Shown: positions 54,601-56,597, numbered from the stretch's first letter. The stretch: DNA of 64,000 nt from Henricia sp. BOLD:AAB3569 (GCA_037783545.1 JBBELK010000093.1:682001-746000); one strand, 5' to 3'. Numbers and translations are program-made. The notes: generated by a model from the sequence alone, not told the origin.

Positions 54601-56597
54601 AATTTTTTAGGGAAAGGGCATAAAAGTAAAATGATTTTCAGGACAATGAATTACTCCTTGTTTTAAATTTATTTATTTTGTTGGCTTTATCCCGTGACAT
54701 CCAAACGAAACAACTACCGGTACCTACATGTAGATGCAGTGTTGTAGTACATTTTTTGTGTTTTCAATTCTCACTAACATTCACAAAACTAATCTGGAAG
54801 TGCAAGAATAAGGACAAGATGTTTAAAAAAATGTGTCGCAAATTGCATCGCTAAATCAAGTCAAAAACTGCGATGCACTTTGAAAAGTGGCATCGCAGAT
54901 TGTCAAAAACGCGTCGCATTTTGCGATGCGATACAGAGGAAATCGTTCACTGCAATAGTAAATACTAGAGTTTGGCGTTTGTGTTTGTGAAGCGACAGTC
55001 ACATAGAACACGGTACGTGCACGGTGTAACACACTTAAAATACTTCAGAGCACTCTTTCGTGAAGAGTCAGGGGATTCTCCGTTTTCTCCGGCCATCAGC
55101 TGGTGCCAGTGGCAGCCACCTATGTTTAGGTGGAAGACACTTTCATAAAAAAAACATTTACAGCGCACATGAACATATTCATATGGAATACACATGTATG
55201 CTCTATATAAATGCCAAAGTCATTTAATTAAATTTACAATCGATTTTTACAGCATAAAATCAAATACCTGTTGGATGTCTGCCTCATACGTGCGGTGTTC
55301 CATCATTTCAATAACAGGTCTTTGGGCATGATAGTCCTCCAGAATTTGCACGCACTCGGCTGTAATTCAAGAACATTAATTCATGAGTAATTCATAAACA
55401 ATATCACACACTAAAAGTTTGTGCTTGTAATTACAAGCCGGAGTGCCCTACTCTCTTTCATTAGCGAGGAGGCGAGACTCTTCTTTCGAATTTGCTGTGG
55501 GGGTTCGCCACTCCTTCCACACAGCGAGTCTGTTTACCTTCCCAGCATGATGCTGGTACCCATTTATACACCTGGGTTGAGAGAGGCAATTCATGGCAAA
55601 GTGCCTTGCACATCAACAGCAACTGAACAATTGTGCAACTAGCGACAACTCATCCTCTTGCAACAGTGCCCCTTTAACGCACTCCCCCACTCCTGCGTAC
55701 CGAGGCCCTGTTAAAACCGGCACCATTTCGCTGAGGAACAAGCGACATAAATCTTGTCGCCTCTCTGGATCATGAGGCTTGTTATATGTGGCGTCCCATG
55801 TTTTCCACGATCCACCTTGTTACCAGTGCCAACTTCCAGCTGTCCGATTTAACGCGCTCGCCGATTGGCCGCTATTTCTATTAAACAGGACATTATGTTA
55901 CTCGTTCTCCATCCCTCCGATTCATTTTATTAAAAAATGCGTAGTAGATAAAAATGTTGCAGGAATTATCGATATGACGAACGTGACAAAGAACAAAAAT
56001 TCAAACCAATTTCGAGAAAATATAGAAATTGGGAATTGTTACTAAAACATAACTAATTTCATTTAATTACATCCAAAAATGAGTCGGGTGTGTGCTCGCT
56101 GAATTCAACAGCCGGCTTACTCCACATAAAGTAGAACATGAGCAACTAGCGGCAACTCCAGTTGCCAGTAGTTTTAAGTACGTGCACATCGACCTTTTTG
56201 AGCAACTGATCGGTTGCTCCCAGTTGCCGCGAGTTGCTTCCAGTTGCCGGAAACACCAGTTGCCAAGTACATGTACTTCCAGTTGCAATGTAGATGTACG
56301 CTAGGCTTATAATGTTTTTCTGGTTCAACGGTTGATTAATGAATTTGGGACATTACAAATCCTGTATACAAGCTTTCAACTAACAATTCAAACAAATAGA
56401 TTCCTCAATTTCAAATTGTGACCAAGTCCAAGAATGTAAGATAACAATAACTCACAATGCTTTAAGATGAGGCATGTTAGTTCCTTGCAGGCTTCGCTGA
56501 GATGTCGCGGGTCAAACTCGTGCTTAAGCCGCAGGAGCAGGTCTAGCGCCCTCTGTTGGTGAGTGGTGAGAATGTGATTCTCCTGCTGACTGGCCAT
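417..56597 (-). CDS. LRRK2: LRRK2-type leucine-rich repeat kinase, exons 1-41, 3' part outside window
   Basis: This is a large ROCO-family protein, in vertebrates a Rab-phosphorylating kinase with its own GTPase domain. Forty-one exons were placed by reading the minus strand; all have GT donors and AG acceptors, and phases agree throughout, giving 1,708 codons without a stop. Order is armadillo, ankyrin, linker, LRR, ROC, start of COR, which is the LRRK2 rather than LRRK1 layout, since LRRK1 lacks the armadillo region. The best matches to human LRRK2 (from memory) are around the P-loop (VPYYRMKLMLVG against VPYNRMKLMIVG) and the LRR end (LPLDGLKLDLDP against LPLDELHLNFDF). The start ATG at 56595-56597 gives MASQQENHILTT. 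Kinase and WD40 exons would lie left of base 1. At the ROC/COR border the protein is about 180 residues longer than human. I infer that the gene is functional. Confidence 0.94.
1156..2548 (-). mobile_element. piggyBac-like element with TTAA target duplications
   Basis: Both ends are flanked by TTAA (1152-1155 and 2549-2552). Terminal inverted repeats are CCCTATCAGCCCCAC on the left and CCCTTTCAGCCCCAAT read inward from the right. At 2439-2548 there are three subterminal units of about 45 bp, each with CCATTGGGGCT or CCGTTGGGGCT. The length of 1.39 kb is short for an autonomous piggyBac. A minus-strand open frame at 2032-2274, with an acidic start around MADRDAGILEELFADNDSD, may be the N-terminus of its transposase; the catalytic part is absent. 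It lies in the intron between LRRK2 exons 40 and 41. Confidence 0.72.
2735..2838 (-). mobile_element. tRNA-derived SINE (TGCCTTATAGC family), copy 1
   Basis: Minus strand: TGCCTTATAGCTAAGCAGGT, GCATCTGCCCGGTGGG and GGGTTCGAATCCC. Other copies lie at 47650-47880, at 50925-51850 (split) and, diverged, at 61380-61500. The lack of matching stems and the repeated downstream sequence make a functional tRNA unlikely. Confidence 0.7.
3003..3173. mobile_element. MITE with AGGAGCG ends, short copy
   Basis: CCTTTAAAGAAGTGTG on the left and AGTTCCTTTAAAGAG on the right, with CATTGGTCATATTTTTCTC between. It ends 27 bp from LRRK2 exon 40, inside the intron. Confidence 0.55.
3590..4240. repeat. GAGTCATGTGC minisatellite, interrupted by a MITE
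   Basis: Units of about 14-15 bp, approximately CGAGTCATGTGCAG, run from about 3530 to 3690 and resume at about 4105-4240. They are separated by the element at 3696-4101. The units are degenerate. Confidence 0.75.
3696..4101. mobile_element. MITE inserted in the minisatellite
   Basis: Inverted ends GGGCGTGTTTGTTTC (left) and the complement AAACAAACACGCCC (right) are followed inward by GGATC(C/T)(A/G)GATTC-type repeats. The trinucleotide TAT flanks both sides (3693-3695 and 4102-4104). It has no coding capacity. A fragment of similar sequence lies at about 36797-36830. Confidence 0.75.
4827..5009. mobile_element. Foldback MITE
   Basis: Inverted arms of about 39 bp (GACTAATCCGGTAAC on the left, complement of GTTAGC-type variant on the right), sharing CTCCTTCCCTGCATATCC. 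About five mismatches between arms. It lies 103 bp upstream of the exon 39 acceptor on the coding strand. Confidence 0.7.
5013..5080 (-). mobile_element. SINE 3' tail fragment
   Basis: TTTATTTATTTACCACATCC followed by AACAGCGGA(A/G)GGACC and ACAGGAATGGGA is repeated at 33690-33745, where it is joined to a tRNA-like head. This copy lacks the head. Confidence 0.6.
5335..5725 (-). mobile_element. LINE 3' end, 5'-truncated
   Basis: The minus strand at 5435-5701 encodes TLALLRCRTKSHSNSFIPH followed by TASLWNSLPGACFPPSYNL and DCFKRNINSYLQLP. This is the typical C-terminal tail of non-LTR retrotransposon ORF2 proteins, after the reverse transcriptase. An A/T-rich 3' end follows at 5330-5435. The reverse transcriptase and endonuclease domains are missing, so it is a dead-on-arrival copy. 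The clade (CR1, RTE or Jockey-like) cannot be set from this tail alone. Confidence 0.7.
5899..6422. mobile_element. Large foldback repeat
   Basis: The first and last 100 or so bases are inverted copies: TTGGACCTGACCATCAC near 5928 pairs with GTGATGGTCAGGTCCAA near 6380, and CTCCTTGAGAAATTCC pairs with GGTTTCTCAAGGAG. The left end shares a GGTCATTCT word with the element at 21140. Non-coding. Confidence 0.6.
6746..6932. mobile_element. Small foldback MITE
   Basis: Left arm AAGCCTAGTTTCCATACAAT, right arm TGTATATGGAAAACAAGCTT, with further inner inverted similarity. No coding capacity. Confidence 0.55.
7019..7217. mobile_element. MITE with GGGCC ends, copy 1
   Basis: Left GGGCCTAATTTCATGGAACC and right GGTTCCATGAAATTTGGCCC are inverted repeats, with AGCACAGAAT(A/T)-type inner repeats. 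A diverged copy is at 39788-40022. Confidence 0.7.
7492..7803. mobile_element. MITE with CCCGTATTAGGACGACCG ends
   Basis: Left end CCCGTATTAGGACGACCG and right end CGGTCGCCCTAATACGGG are near-perfect inverted repeats; the internal words GGTCGTCCTAATACG repeat the same sequence. The centre (7645-7700) has three tandem copies of about 21 bp containing AAAATGGTTTTTGACC. Non-coding. Confidence 0.75.
7890..8085 (-). mobile_element. SINE tail fragment (GTACCGTGGCC family)
   Basis: GTGTCTTCCACCTAAACATA, the GGGGGAATCCC block and CTTGCTTGATCAAGGGCA are inverse to the tail of the plus-strand copies at 34653-34990 and 55045-55150. The tRNA-like head is missing or degenerate. Confidence 0.6.
8390..16853 (-). 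CDS. LRRK2: LRRK2 exons 28-36: leucine-rich repeats (residues 1124-1504)
   Basis: Exons: 16627-16853, 15542-15652, 14773-14909, 13309-13460, 12423-12543, 11511-11622, 10902-10976, 9618-9728 and 8390-8485. About 13 LRR units can be read: LLDLSANHI, LEKLDLSNNAV, LQHLDLRNNQF, LQTLDLSGNKI, LVDLNLSSNNV, an LVTLSLA unit across a junction, LLNLDLSHNEL, LDYLNVSFNRL, an ENQLALLG unit, LRSIDLSNNGL, LREIQLGHNKI, LERLSVNNNML and LTSLDFSCNSKI. Exons 35 and 36 (IPKEIGQISTLTSLDFSCN and LKGRTKDIIGFLNQKLKQ) align closely with the human LRR end. For exon 32 the donor ATG|gtaaat at 12421-12422 was chosen because it restores the phase of exon 33 and gives LQLPWLRSIDLS; the other GT nearby breaks the frame. Confidence 0.93.
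8836..9360. mobile_element. MITE with GGGGCGGATTGCAAT ends, copy 1
   Basis: Terminal inverted repeats GGGGCGGATTGCAAT and ATTGCAATCCGCCCC are perfect. Subterminal blocks of AGACCGGTCTATA-type sequence are repeated on both sides. The length is 525 bp with no coding region. Target duplication is not clear. It lies in the intron between LRRK2 exons 35 and 36. A second copy is at 30570-30869. Confidence 0.82.
9779..10657. mobile_element. Tc1/mariner-like non-autonomous element, TA duplication
   Basis: TA dinucleotides flank CAGTAAAATCTCGTTAAGTC on the left and its inverted form GACTTAATGAGATTTTACTG on the right. The subterminal ATATCCGGTTTCGA region is also inverted. The internal sequence, including an open frame at 10075-10524, resembles no transposase that I know. 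Length 879 bp. Confidence 0.72.
10690..10870. repeat. Fragment of the GGCCCAT-TATCATTTGC repeat family
   Basis: It contains the family words AAGTGTTGAAAGCAATGGTAAC, shortened here by divergence, then CACCACATGATTTTTT and CCCGTGTAAAAGG. Both ends are missing. Confidence 0.45.
11026..11402. mobile_element. MITE with AGGAG(C/T)GTGACCAGAT ends, copy 1
   Basis: Left TTTAAAGGAGTGTGACCAGA and right TCTGGTCACGCTTCTTTAA are inverted repeats. Other copies are at 40718-41062 (complete), 34216-34500 and 3003-3173 (partial). These share ATATTTTTCTCATTA and AGTTTACAAA words. Non-coding. Confidence 0.72.
11875..11984. mobile_element. Miniature foldback element, 110 bp
   Basis: Left GCGTTCAATAGCACAATACG and right CGTATTGCGCTATTGAACGG are inverted repeats with a short centre. 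Confidence 0.65.
12740..13062. mobile_element. GGCCCAT-TATCATTTGC family MITE, minus orientation
   Basis: Contains GAAACCCACCTTCGGTTGTC, TGGTGTTTGTTACCATTGCT and GGGTCATTGCAAATGATATA, the inverse of the copy at 45662-46030. The outer left end is diverged. Confidence 0.65.
13655..13850. repeat. Dispersed repeat, copy shared with 24945-25095
   Basis: Shared words are CTGGGGCTATTTCT, GTCAGACCATTGG against GTCAGGCCATGG, TTGATAGCTTCTA and GGGGCTTGGCTAGA. The ends are not resolved. Confidence 0.6.
14026..14440. mobile_element. Foldback element with CACCAGGGATCCCT blocks
   Basis: Left GGGCTGCTTTCGAGCG and right CGAGCGCTCAAAAGCAGC are inverted, followed inward by GCACCAGGGATCCCT and a variant. Non-coding. 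Confidence 0.6.
15876..16025 (+). mobile_element. tRNA-derived SINE (GTCGTGTGGTTAAG family), copy 1
   Basis: The tRNA-like head has box A (GTGTGGTTAAGACG) and box B (GGGTTCGAGTCCC) with the right spacing, but no convincing acceptor stem. The tail has GCTATGAAGTTTTCATAG and GACGTCGGGAAAGG. An inverse copy is at 42895-43060. Confidence 0.65.
16898..17180 (-). mobile_element. tRNA-derived SINE with (ATT)n tail, related to 26808 family
   Basis: On the minus strand the head includes GGTTCAATTCCGG (box B), the body GCCTTTGGGCAAGGCACTTT, and the tail ends GCGCTATATAAGACACC followed by (ATT)n at 16898-16914. Its body differs from the copies at 26808 and 37427, so it may be a subfamily. Confidence 0.65.
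17410..31185 (-). CDS. LRRK2: LRRK2 exons 22-27: disordered Ser/Pro/Arg-rich linker (residues 787-1123)
   Basis: Exons: 30931-31185, 28268-28429, 25111-25287, 19736-19857, 18788-18866 and 17410-17625. The sequence is low in hydrophobic residues and rich in Ser, Pro and Arg. Visible pieces are RIRHTEENRAKRRQAVFNLL (exon 22), AASERPRLHERSKSLH (exon 23), AMNRRRQRSAGEMEMIRKMS and PWRRSLSSANLP (exon 24), SPSLLSIESYINIRSRPQ (exon 25) and a Pro/Val-rich run after DVVPSSPPVVP (exon 27). Human LRRK2 has its 14-3-3 binding serines in the corresponding linker, and Arg-x-x-Ser sites are plentiful here, but no single site can be called homologous. At about 337 residues the linker looks longer than the human one. 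Exon 22 has two possible acceptors three bases apart. Confidence 0.88.
17691..17820. mobile_element. Near-perfect foldback hairpin element
   Basis: Arms of about 59 bp: GCACAAGCTCGTCAGCAATA on the left pairs with TATTGCTGACGAGCTTGTGC-type sequence on the right, running in through CACGAAATACGCAGCTCCAT. The loop is only a few bases. A decayed copy is at 33094-33205 (GCAGCTCCATGCCTTTGC). Confidence 0.8.
18285..18470. repeat. GAGTTGACTTTACC / GACTTGACTTG short-unit repeat
   Basis: Several tandem GAGTTGACTT(T/G)ACC units, then GACTTGA and GACTCGAGTC words. Related ACTTGGATGACTTGG and GACTTGGATGGACTCGG stretches occur at 8218-8330, 11860 and 31835-31960, so it is probably part of a dispersed element. 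Confidence 0.5.
19266..19452. mobile_element. Tc1-like MITE (CAGT ends, GTGGCC blocks), copy 1
   Basis: Begins TA then CAGTCAAACTGGTCTATATA, with repeated GTGGCCACT and CTATAAACAGGTGGCC words. The right end is decayed. A better copy is at 43336-43515. Confidence 0.65.
19924..20312. mobile_element. Long-arm foldback MITE (TTTCCACAGTAAAGGGG), copy 1
   Basis: Left TTTCCACAGTAAAGGGGGCA and right TGCCCCCTTTACCGTGGAAA are inverted arms extending over 100 bp and including the word ACCAGACAAAGGTATTT. Three other copies: 43541-43819, 51871-52276 and 53808-54160. Confidence 0.8.
21140..21402. mobile_element. Foldback MITE with ATGGGTCATTC ends, copy 1
   Basis: ATGGGTCATTCTATAAATTT and AAATTTATAGAATGACCCAT are perfect inverted ends, followed by GGGGTCCA and TGGACCCC. 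A related longer element is at 53301-53752. Confidence 0.75.
22210..22383. mobile_element. Small MITE with ATAGACCGATCCAG ends
   Basis: ATAGACCGATCCAG and CTGGATCGGTCTAT are perfect inverted repeats 174 bp apart. Confidence 0.6.
22913..23835. mobile_element. PIF/Harbinger-like MITE, GC-rich, TTA duplications
   Basis: TTA flanks both ends (22910-22912 and 23836-23838). The inverted repeats are about 43 bp with no mismatch seen, starting TGCTACGTTTACACCATGTC and continuing through CCCGGCGCCCCGG. A three-base TWA target duplication is the mark of PIF/Harbinger. The interior is strongly GC- and CpG-rich, unlike the AT-rich intron around it, and has several chance open frames but no transposase motif. 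Length 923 bp. The intact ends suggest a young insertion. Confidence 0.82.
24945..25095. repeat. Dispersed repeat, copy shared with 13655-13850
   Basis: Second copy of the same family. It ends 16 bp beyond the donor of LRRK2 exon 24, within the intron. Confidence 0.6.
25310..25400. repeat. G-rich simple repeat (GGGGGTGGGAGT)
   Basis: About 85 bases of GGGAGT and GGGGGT units on the plus strand, right after the acceptor side of LRRK2 exon 24. It could form G-quadruplex DNA; on the transcript it would be C-rich. Confidence 0.7.
25894..26049. mobile_element. Tc1-like MITE, CAGTCGAA ends
   Basis: TACAGTCGAACCTCGTTAAT and ATTATCGAGATTCGACTGTC are imperfect inverted ends 156 bp apart. Non-coding. 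Confidence 0.6.
26808..27123 (+). mobile_element. tRNA-derived SINE with (ATT)n tail, full-length
   Basis: Head CATGTGGTCTAGTGGGTATG (box A region) and GGGTTCAAGCCCC (box B); body CAACCCAAGCGATATTTGGG and TGGTTCTGGCGATTCCCTGA; 3' end GTGCTATATAAGAATCC followed by (ATT)n. About 316 bp. An inverse copy is at 37427-37715. Confidence 0.78.
27560..27820. repeat. Dispersed repeat, inverse of 36060-36250
   Basis: CCTGGAAAATGTTCCAAACA, GTCACGTGCATCAGG-type and GGAAGTGACGTCATTTGA words occur inverted at 36060-36250. Confidence 0.6.
28460..28545. repeat. G/A-rich simple repeat
   Basis: Repeats of GGGGGAGTGAAG and GGGGGG in the intron before LRRK2 exon 23. C-rich on the transcript. Confidence 0.7.
28725..28815 (+). 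mobile_element. tRNA-derived SINE head (GGCTTCATAG family), copy 1
   Basis: GGCTTCATAGTTCAATTGGT (box A), GGGCATCTGCACATTAAGCA and GCGCGGTTCAAAT (box B, mutated). An inverse copy lies at 61600-61690. Confidence 0.6.
29110..29465. mobile_element. GGCCCAT-TATCATTTGC family MITE, diverged copy
   Basis: Begins TTTAAAGGACCAATACAAC, then AAGTGTCGATAGCAATA and CATCACATGATTTTTTCCCG; ends with TTAATGGTTATCTTGG. More diverged than the other copies. Confidence 0.55.
29466..30569. other. LRRK2 intron 22 stretch without recognised feature
   Basis: AT-rich sequence with several short open frames. I saw no repeat family, RNA gene or conserved block here. Confidence 0.4.
30570..30869. mobile_element. MITE with GGGGCGGATTGCAAT ends, copy 2
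   Basis: Same inverted ends as 8836-9360, with the subterminal GACTTAGCCACTGGTCTAAG block on the left. The centre is different or deleted, giving 300 bp. It ends 61 bp from LRRK2 exon 22. Confidence 0.8.
31180..31190 (-). promoter_or_regulatory. Tandem NAGNAG splice acceptor before LRRK2 exon 22
   Basis: On the minus strand the intron ends cctcagcagCCTGC. Cutting after the first AG adds a CAG triplet; cutting after the second omits it. Both keep the frame, so two protein forms differing by one residue are possible. Confidence 0.6.
31551..31826. mobile_element. Foldback MITE with CTAGACTGGT ends
   Basis: TTAGACTGGTCCCCTGTCC on the left and GGACGGGGAACCAGTCTAG on the right. A TTAACCCCTTCGCGACGGGG block 100 bp to the left may be the edge of another element. 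Confidence 0.6.
32139..33367 (-). CDS. LRRK2: LRRK2 exons 19-21: ankyrin repeats (residues 681-786)
   Basis: Exons: 33248-33367, 32479-32578 and 32139-32237. Exon 19 is a clear ankyrin unit, with the motif GRETPLCLAVQNGNTDMVKV followed by LLTQ and preceded by VEVLLQLSANVNVG. Exon 20 is a second, weaker unit (INTALHLSLELNHNVIVGLL). Exon 21 reads TWSGLGLKDLLPLWFYP and matches the human segment that contains EPSWLGPLFP. The domain normally lies between the armadillo and leucine-rich repeats and helps fold the N-terminal arm over the kinase; that role is known from vertebrate LRRK2 and only inferred here. Confidence 0.92.
33094..33205. mobile_element. Foldback hairpin element, decayed copy
   Basis: Shares GTGCAGCTCCATGCC, GGAGCTGCGTAAT and GCGCGCATTGACGAGC with 17691-17820; arms are less perfect. 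Confidence 0.65.
33665..33875 (-). mobile_element. tRNA-derived SINE (GTACCGTGGCC-related), minus copy
   Basis: Inverse: GCCTTGCTCAAGGGCACAGG, AGGATCGAACCT (box B) and GCACTAGACCGCTCTGCC (box A). The 3' end CACCACATCCAACAGCGGA is shared with 5013-5080, so this is a subfamily with a different tail from the 34653 copy. Confidence 0.65.
34010..44054 (-). CDS. LRRK2: LRRK2 exons 10-18: C-terminal armadillo-like repeats (residues 344-680)
   Basis: Exons: 43984-44054, 43209-43312, 41761-41890, 40338-40468, 39539-39667, 39050-39130, 36415-36560, 35145-35262 and 34010-34110. The translated exons keep the armadillo-like rhythm, for example DKAQAVACKALMGLCLF in exon 12, NLDVLEAAIGAVACLA in exon 13 and NIQELALEAMAVLSTA in exon 14. 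Exon 18 ends KKDMLLWACKQNKLK, which aligns with the human LKNVMLERACDQNNS just before the ankyrin repeats. Exons are small, 71 to 146 bp. The introns carry most of the MITE and SINE copies listed separately. No exon shows a frame break. Confidence 0.9.
34216..34500. mobile_element. MITE with AGGAGCG ends, partial copy
   Basis: Starts TTAAAGGAGCGGTTCCATAT and shares CATTTGTCATATTTTTCTCA with the copies at 3003, 11026 and 40718. The right end is lost. Confidence 0.55.
34653..34997 (+). mobile_element. tRNA-derived SINE (GTACCGTGGCC family), full-length
   Basis: Head GGTACCGTGGCCGAGTGGTT and GGGTTCGAATCC, with GGTACC at both ends of the tRNA-like part, suggesting a Ser/Leu-type tRNA ancestor with a long variable arm. 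The body CCTTGAGCAAGGCACTC and the tail ending GTATGAATACCAGAAAGAAA plus (ATA)n follow. About 345 bp. Confidence 0.75.
36060..36250. repeat. Dispersed repeat, inverse of 27560-27820
   Basis: TCAAATGACGTCACTTCC, GCGCGTGTTTGGAACATTTT and CACGTACTTGACTGGC match the other copy on the opposite strand. Confidence 0.6.
36586..36650. mobile_element. Tc1-like MITE left end
   Basis: TACAGTGAACTCTCAATATA resembles the CAGT ends of other small elements here. It is cut at 36650 by the hAT-like insertion; a possible continuation is AGCACTATAACC at 37384. Confidence 0.45.
36651..37377. mobile_element. hAT-like non-autonomous element
   Basis: Starts CAGTGTTCTCCACGGGTTTT, ends as the inverse of CAGGGTTCTCTTCGAGGGGT. 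CTAGAG occurs immediately on both sides (36645-36650 and 37378-37383), a likely remnant of an 8-bp duplication. The subterminal GCTAGGGCGGCAC motif is repeated on the right. A T-run is at about 36868-36890. About 727 bp, no transposase. Confidence 0.68.
37427..37715 (-). mobile_element. tRNA-derived SINE with (ATT)n tail, minus copy
   Basis: Inverse of the 26808 copy: TCAGGGAATCACCAGAACCA, CAAATATCGCTTGGGTTGA, GGGGCTCGAACCC (box B) and CCCACTAGACCACATGTG (box A). It follows the right end of a hAT-like insertion region. Confidence 0.77.
38065..38475. mobile_element. GGGCGAAGTGG repeat element, copy 1
   Basis: The left flank TACATGATAGGTAAACTGTT is followed by TGATTGAAGATATGCATGAT and then an inverted array: CACTTCGCCC-type units on the left and GGGCGAAGTGG or GGGCGAAATGG units on the right (38225-38415). 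Further copies at 42045-42310 and 46572-46950. Confidence 0.72.
38600..38955. mobile_element. GGCCCAT-TATCATTTGC family MITE, minus orientation
   Basis: Shares AACCTGAAAAATAAATGCAT, AAACCCACCTACAGTTGGCA and GGTAACTGCAAATGATGTAT with the other inverse copies at 12740 and 48470. Confidence 0.65.
39788..40022. mobile_element. MITE with GGGCC ends, copy 2
   Basis: Ends GGGACCAATTTCATGGAGC and CTTCTTGAAATTGGCCC, with the inner words GCTGAGCAAA and TTGTGCTAAACAGC, match the copy at 7019-7217. A more distant relative may lie at 15100-15213 (GGGTCCTATTTCATAAAG). Confidence 0.65.
40718..41062. mobile_element. MITE with AGGAGCGTGACCAGAT ends, copy 2
   Basis: Left GTAGGAGCGTGACCAGAT, right ATCTGGTCACGCTCCTTTAA. 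The middle has TGCACGGCTTTATAAACG and GAGAAAAATATGACAC, as in the other copies. Confidence 0.75.
42045..42310. mobile_element. GGGCGAAGTGG repeat element, copy 2
   Basis: Same left side (TACATGATTGGTAAACCGTT) and CCACTTCGCCCCCAAACTAC units. Only the first half of the inverted array is kept. Confidence 0.68.
42895..43060 (-). mobile_element. tRNA-derived SINE (GTCGTGTGGTTAAG family), copy 2
   Basis: Minus-strand copy: CGTGCTCGGGTCC with a degenerate box B, and GGCAAACGTCTTAACCACTC covering box A. Tail words CTCATAGCGTGC and CTCTTCCCGAG match copy 1. Confidence 0.6.
43336..43515. mobile_element. Tc1-like MITE (CAGT ends, GTGGCC blocks), copy 2
   Basis: TA-CAGTGAAACTAGTGTTGTGG on the left and CCGGTTTCACTG-TA on the right, with GGCCACTATAAACGGGTGGC inside. 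It starts 24 bp from the acceptor of LRRK2 exon 11. Confidence 0.72.
43541..43819. mobile_element. Long-arm foldback MITE, copy 2
   Basis: Same ends as the 19924 copy, with part of the left arm deleted after GACCATTTTTTGAGGAAAC. Confidence 0.78.
44095..44360. mobile_element. GGCCCAT-TATCATTTGC family MITE, 3'-truncated
   Basis: Starts AAGGCCCATTGTCTCATTTG and follows the 45662 copy through GACAACCGAAGGTGG and CATTCACTTGTACACAAAA. The right end is missing. Confidence 0.7.
44788..56597 (-). CDS. LRRK2: LRRK2 exons 1-9: N-terminal armadillo-like repeats (residues 1-343)
   Basis: Exons: 56456-56597, 55268-55359, 52334-52413, 48956-49044, 47950-48078, 47133-47264, 46307-46432, 45477-45596 and 44788-44906. 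Each encodes helical, Leu/Ala-rich sequence typical of armadillo-like repeats, with the recurring pattern of an acidic loop followed by VQxAALKVI-type helices. Examples are DPGVQIAALKVITFLA in exon 4, NPDLHKVAFQALRQLL in exon 5 and DDAGVQEEGLLLLAVLAG in exon 6. Exon 2 (ECVQILEDYHAQRP) resembles the human segment LVQILEDLLVF. In vertebrate LRRK2 this region binds Rab29 and other Rabs; that role here is inferred from family membership. Exon 1 has an AG (ctcag) 29 bases before the ATG, so a separate upstream non-coding exon is likely. Confidence 0.9.
45662..46030. mobile_element. GGCCCAT-TATCATTTGC family MITE, complete copy
   Basis: Left TTAAAGGCCCATCGTATCAT and right AAATGATACAGTGGCCATTAA are inverted repeats. 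Inside are ATTGACAACCGAAGGTGGGT and TTTACCATTCACTTGTACAC. No coding region. This is the most frequent repeat family in the window, with at least six further copies or fragments (12740, 29110, 38600, 44095, 48470, 63848). Confidence 0.75.
46572..46960. mobile_element. GGGCGAAGTGG repeat element, copy 3
   Basis: TACATGATTGGTAAACTGTT, then TTCGCCCTGAACCACCTCGC, then GGGGCGAAGTGGCATTTGGG units, ending CTTCAGACAAAACCATTTCA as in copy 1. Confidence 0.7.
47650..47880 (+). mobile_element. tRNA-derived SINE (TGCCTTATAGC family), copy 2
   Basis: The head TGCCTTATAGCTCACCTGGT begins about 75 bp after the shared upstream words TTGCGCTACCATGCAACAC. The tail CATTTCAATGGTGATTAGGC is shared with 51820. The repeat unit is therefore larger than the tRNA-like part. 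Confidence 0.68.
48385..48440. repeat. G-rich repeat (AGGGGGTGT)n
   Basis: Units of TAGGGGGTG and a run of 13 G in the LRRK2 intron between exons 4 and 5. Confidence 0.75.
48470..48735. mobile_element. GGCCCAT-TATCATTTGC family MITE, minus orientation
   Basis: Shares ATGCCTTGTAGAAATTTCAG, AAACCCACCTTCAGTTGG and ACCGCAAATGATGCATTG with the 38600 copy. Confidence 0.65.
49160..49795 (+). mobile_element. Mariner/Tc1-type transposase remnant
   Basis: At about 49413-49687 one frame reads NHPFEWPPRSPDLTPCDFFL, then WGHLMNKVFTMPPHNMQDLR. The PPRSPDLTPCDFFLWGHL motif carries the last catalytic Asp of the DDE triad and is diagnostic for this group of mariner-related transposases. The first two acidic residues and the DNA-binding part are not visible. 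A terminus-like GGGTGTTAAAAAAAAAAGG lies at 49168. The element is a fragment. Confidence 0.75.
50194..50290. repeat. (CCCCCA)n hexanucleotide array
   Basis: About 13 or 14 units of CCCCCA on the plus strand, G5T on the LRRK2 sense strand, so the pre-mRNA would carry GGGGGU repeats. Located in the intron between exons 3 and 4. Confidence 0.9.
50925..51850 (+). mobile_element. tRNA-derived SINE (TGCCTTATAGC family), split by a hAT-like element
   Basis: The left part (50925-50990) carries TTGCGTTGTGCTCCCATGC and stops at TGCCTTATAG. The right part (51705-51850) restarts at TGCCTTAAAG and continues AGCTCATCAGCTGGTAGAGC with the shared tail ATTAATGGTGATTAGGCACC. The repeated TGCCTTA(T/A)AG is the expected target duplication. 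Confidence 0.7.
50991..51704. mobile_element. hAT-like non-autonomous element inside the SINE
   Basis: The right end, read inward, is CAGGCCTGTGCATTTTTGAA, a typical hAT-style terminus. The left end has the related CATTGTGCCAAACGAATCGA, followed by ATTCGAATATTCGAT, which is also found inverted on the right. A duplicated SINE segment of 8-10 bp flanks it. About 714 bp, non-coding. Confidence 0.65.
51871..52276. mobile_element. Long-arm foldback MITE, copy 3
   Basis: GATCTTTCCACAGTAAAGA to CCCCTTTACTGTGGAAAGA; the same GTGTACAAATTTCCAA blocks. It sits next to the tail of the split SINE. Confidence 0.78.
52770..52969. mobile_element. hAT-like MITE with CAGAGCTGCCAAC ends
   Basis: CAGAGCTGCCAACC and GAGTTGGCAGCTCTG are inverted ends 200 bp apart. 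CAGRGNTGCCAA termini are common in hAT-derived MITEs. A clear 8-bp duplication is not seen. Confidence 0.65.
53301..53752. mobile_element. Foldback MITE with (A/G)TGGGTCATTC ends, copy 2
   Basis: ACGGGTAATTCCCAAAATTA and TAAGTTTGGGAATGACCCAT, with AGGGGTCCA and TGGACCCCT inside. About 450 bp; the centre contains no coding sequence. Confidence 0.68.
53808..54160. mobile_element. Long-arm foldback MITE, copy 4, truncated
   Basis: Starts TTTCCACAGTAAAGGGGG and runs through CGTCCCAGTTACGAGCG to TTTTGGGGCCTAAGTTTTC; the right terminal arm is missing. Confidence 0.7.
54752..54989. repeat. GCGATGCG-containing dispersed repeat, copy 1 (LRRK2 intron 2)
   Basis: A block of about 238 bp is shared with 60550-60784 in the same orientation, with about nine differences seen by eye. 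It contains CAAATTGCATCGCTAA, CAAAAACTGCGATGCAC and TTTTGCGATGCGATACA. Similarity starts and stops abruptly, as expected for a mobile element or part of one. Confidence 0.8.
55030..55155 (+). mobile_element. SINE tail fragment (GTACCGTGGCC family)
   Basis: GCACTCTTTCGTGAAGAGTC, AGGGGATTCTCCG and CACCTATGTTTAGGTGGAAG match the tails at 34850 and (inverse) 7910. No head. Confidence 0.6.
55430..55630 (-). repeat. SINE-related body fragment
   Basis: Contains TTCCCAGCATGATGCTGG, ACCTGGGTTGAGAGAGGCAA and CAAAGTGCCTTGCACA, similar to the body of the SINE at 16898-17180. The tRNA-like part is not recognisable. Confidence 0.45.
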